A stretch of 15,924 nt of DNA from Candidatus Glassbacteria bacterium RIFCSPLOWO2_12_FULL_58_11 (lineage in GTDB: Bacteria > Gemmatimonadota > Glassbacteria > GWA2-58-10): positions 12,960 to 28,883 of the forward strand of contig MFIX01000092.1 in assembly GCA_001780825.1 (NCBI GenBank). Reading direction: 5' to 3'. The notes below the pieces were generated by a model. It was not told the origin of the DNA. It ran no database searches and was given only the letters and a program-made list of their open reading frames with translations. Every line of letters starts with the position of its first letter. The first letter of the stretch is position 1. A program made the position numbers and the translations under genes. Below are positions 14,882 to 15,924 of this stretch, piece after piece.

Positions 14882-15072
14882 AAAGACAAGCTCTTTTACG
14901 CCACTTGCGCCGGTACAGTTGCTATTTGAAAAGAGAGGGTGGCTCCCACTCGCTTTGGATGAATCCATCGACCGGCGCTGTGGAAACCATCCCTCGGCAT
15001 ACTGAAATACCAGATAAGCTCGCCAGAAAGATTTGTAAAGGTTTGGGAATTCCTGAAACCGATAAAGATTAA
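14878..15072 (+). CDS. hicA: HicA-family mRNA interferase toxin
   Basis: A 64-residue toxin of the double-stranded-RNA-binding-like HicA fold. The catalytic His is H24 in GGSHSLWMNP, and the family's second motif is seen in IPRHTEIPDKLARKICKGLGI. It would cleave mRNA when not held by HicB. The ATG at 14878 overlaps the hicB stop by ATGA, and the frame's upstream extension to 14770 lies inside hicB and is not used. The gene order is antitoxin first, the reverse of the E. coli hicAB operon but known in other bacteria. The frame and key residues are intact, so the pair is probably functional. Confidence 0.88.
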   Translation: MKRQALLRHLRRYSCYLKREGGSHSLWMNPSTGAVETIPRHTEIPDKLARKICKGLGIPETDKD

Positions 15073-15115
15073 TGAGAATAGATTTAAATAGAGACATAAG
15101 AAGATAATTCAGCGG

Positions 15116-15156
15116 AAGCTGGAACAATCTCAGCTTTAGAGGTGGCAGTGGCCTCT
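15116..15156 (+). other. Stem-loops downstream of hicA
   Basis: AAGCTG (15116-15121) pairs with CAGCTT (15131-15136), and AGAGG (15138-15142) pairs with CCTCT (15152-15156). Neither is followed by a T tract, so terminator function is doubtful. The rest of the gap 15073-15262 is AT-rich and shows no gene. Confidence 0.25.
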
Positions 15157-15262
15157 TGACTCCCTCCAAAAAATATAGGAACCGCCATCTGCTATCAGGA
15201 TTCCTCAGTTGATATAGATATTATTTTCCCTTGCGCTCTCTTGCGACTCGATCGGCTCTGAA

Positions 15263-15924
15263 ATGACTCTTCTCTTTTTGTTCATCTTGTATGCGCTGGC
15301 CCTCTCGGCCGCTCTGGCGCGCGCAGGCTTCCGCTCGCGGACCGCTCAGCCGGATGGGACCCCGGTCCAGTCTCTGTCGCGGGTCCTGGTCGTGGGGGCG
15401 ACCGGCGGAACCGGCCGCCAGCTGGTCTCCCAGGCTTTGGAGCTTGGCCTTGCGGTGACCGCGCTGGCGCGGGATCCATCGCGGCTCAAGTTAAGCCATC
15501 CAAACCTGATAATTATCCAGGGAGATGTGTTCGATTACGCCTCGGTCGAGGCCGCGATGCGCGGCCAACAGGCGGTGCTCTCCGCCCTGGGCCACAAGCA
15601 GTTTCTCTATCCGACCCGTATCCTGTCCGAGGGCACGCGGAATATCCTGCGGGCTATGCAGGCGAACAGTGTCCCGCGCATCATCTGCCTGACCTCTCTC
15701 GGCCTCGGAGACAGCGCCGGCCACATGGGACTGTATTATACTTTCTTTGTCATTCCACTGATCCTGCCTTTTTACTTCTGGGATAAAACCCGGCAGGAAA
15801 GGCTGATCGCGGAGAGTGAAGTGGAGTGGGTGATTGTCCGGGCCGGGGCATTGACCAACGGCAAAACGCGCGGCGGCTGCAGGCATGGCTGGAACATCAG
15901 CAGCTACCTTTGGACTGTGCGCAT
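15263..15924 (+). CDS. NAD(P)-binding SDR-like (NmrA / BVR-B type) protein with N-terminal hydrophobic segment, 3' end outside the window
   Basis: The frame is open from an ATG at 15263 to the window edge, giving the first 220 residues. Residues 1-20 (MTLLFLFILYALALSAALAR) form a hydrophobic segment that would anchor the protein in, or export it through, the membrane. A short linker follows, then a Rossmann fold with the dinucleotide motif GATGGTG (45-51), an acidic residue after strand 3 (GDVFD), ICLTSLGLG (141-149) in place of the SDR serine region, and WVIVRAGALTNG (189-200). This matches atypical short-chain dehydrogenases of the NmrA, BVR-B or NAD(P)H-binding type. An internal hydrophobic stretch (159-171) is also present. 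No other in-frame ATG lies between the start and the Rossmann motif, so the hydrophobic segment is probably real. The ribosome-binding site is weak. Catalytic activity is uncertain. Confidence 0.78.
   Translation, partial: MTLLFLFILYALALSAALARAGFRSRTAQPDGTPVQSLSRVLVVGATGGTGRQLVSQALELGLAVTALARDPSRLKLSHPNLIIIQGDVFDYASVEAAMRGQQAVLSALGHKQFLYPTRILSEGTRNILRAMQANSVPRIICLTSLGLGDSAGHMGLYYTFFVIPLILPFYFWDKTRQERLIAESEVEWVIVRAGALTNGKTRGGCRHGWNISSYLWTVR

Overview
This is a bacterial window with high GC, a standard genetic code and dense, strongly organised genes. Lipobox lipoproteins and an ABC-auxiliary (PqiC/DUF330-type) lipoprotein suggest a Gram-negative envelope. A C-terminal dockerin on a secreted enzyme, a GH123-like secreted protein and otherwise ordinary housekeeping genes would suit an uncultured polysaccharide-degrading lineage (FCB-like or a candidate phylum), but nothing here fixes the taxon.

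Left part (1-3621, minus strand): a five-gene cluster read right to left. It holds three tandem RDD-family membrane protein paralogs, a carbon-nitrogen (nitrilase-superfamily) hydrolase with a TTG start, and a class I/II PLP aminotransferase cut by the window edge. A consensus-like promoter (TTGACA, 18-base spacer, TACTTT) precedes the cluster. An 18-base palindrome overlaps its -35 box and looks like an operator.

Middle-left (3750-7532, plus strand): two secreted carbohydrate-active-like proteins 48 bases apart. The first is a putative GHL15-type TIM-barrel hydrolase ending in a dockerin-like EF-hand pair; the second is a GH123/DUF4091-like protein. A GC-rich intergenic stretch with competing hairpins (7564-7666) follows, then a small TerB-like helical protein and a Rho-independent terminator.

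Middle-right (8516-12039, plus strand): a strong sigma70-type promoter, tRNA-Leu(UAG), then trigger factor, clpP and clpX, the classic nascent-chain folding and proteolysis cluster. The tRNA sits in the presumed leader of tig. An exact copy of the 3' acceptor strand directly after its CCA gives a 10-bp alternative stem. ClpP has Asn where the catalytic-triad Asp is expected.

Right part (12105-15924, plus strand): an ABC-auxiliary lipoprotein gene overlapping glutamate racemase murI by ATGA, a lipoprotein esterase of the PHB-depolymerase/LpqC type, a hicB-hicA toxin-antitoxin pair in less GC-rich DNA, and the 5' part of an NAD(P)-binding SDR-like protein with an N-terminal hydrophobic anchor.

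I did not find a clearly new multi-gene defence or mobile system. The observations most worth following up are the ClpP Asn substitution, the tRNA-Leu alternative stem in front of tig, the triple RDD operon with its palindromic operator, and the dockerin/GH123 pair.
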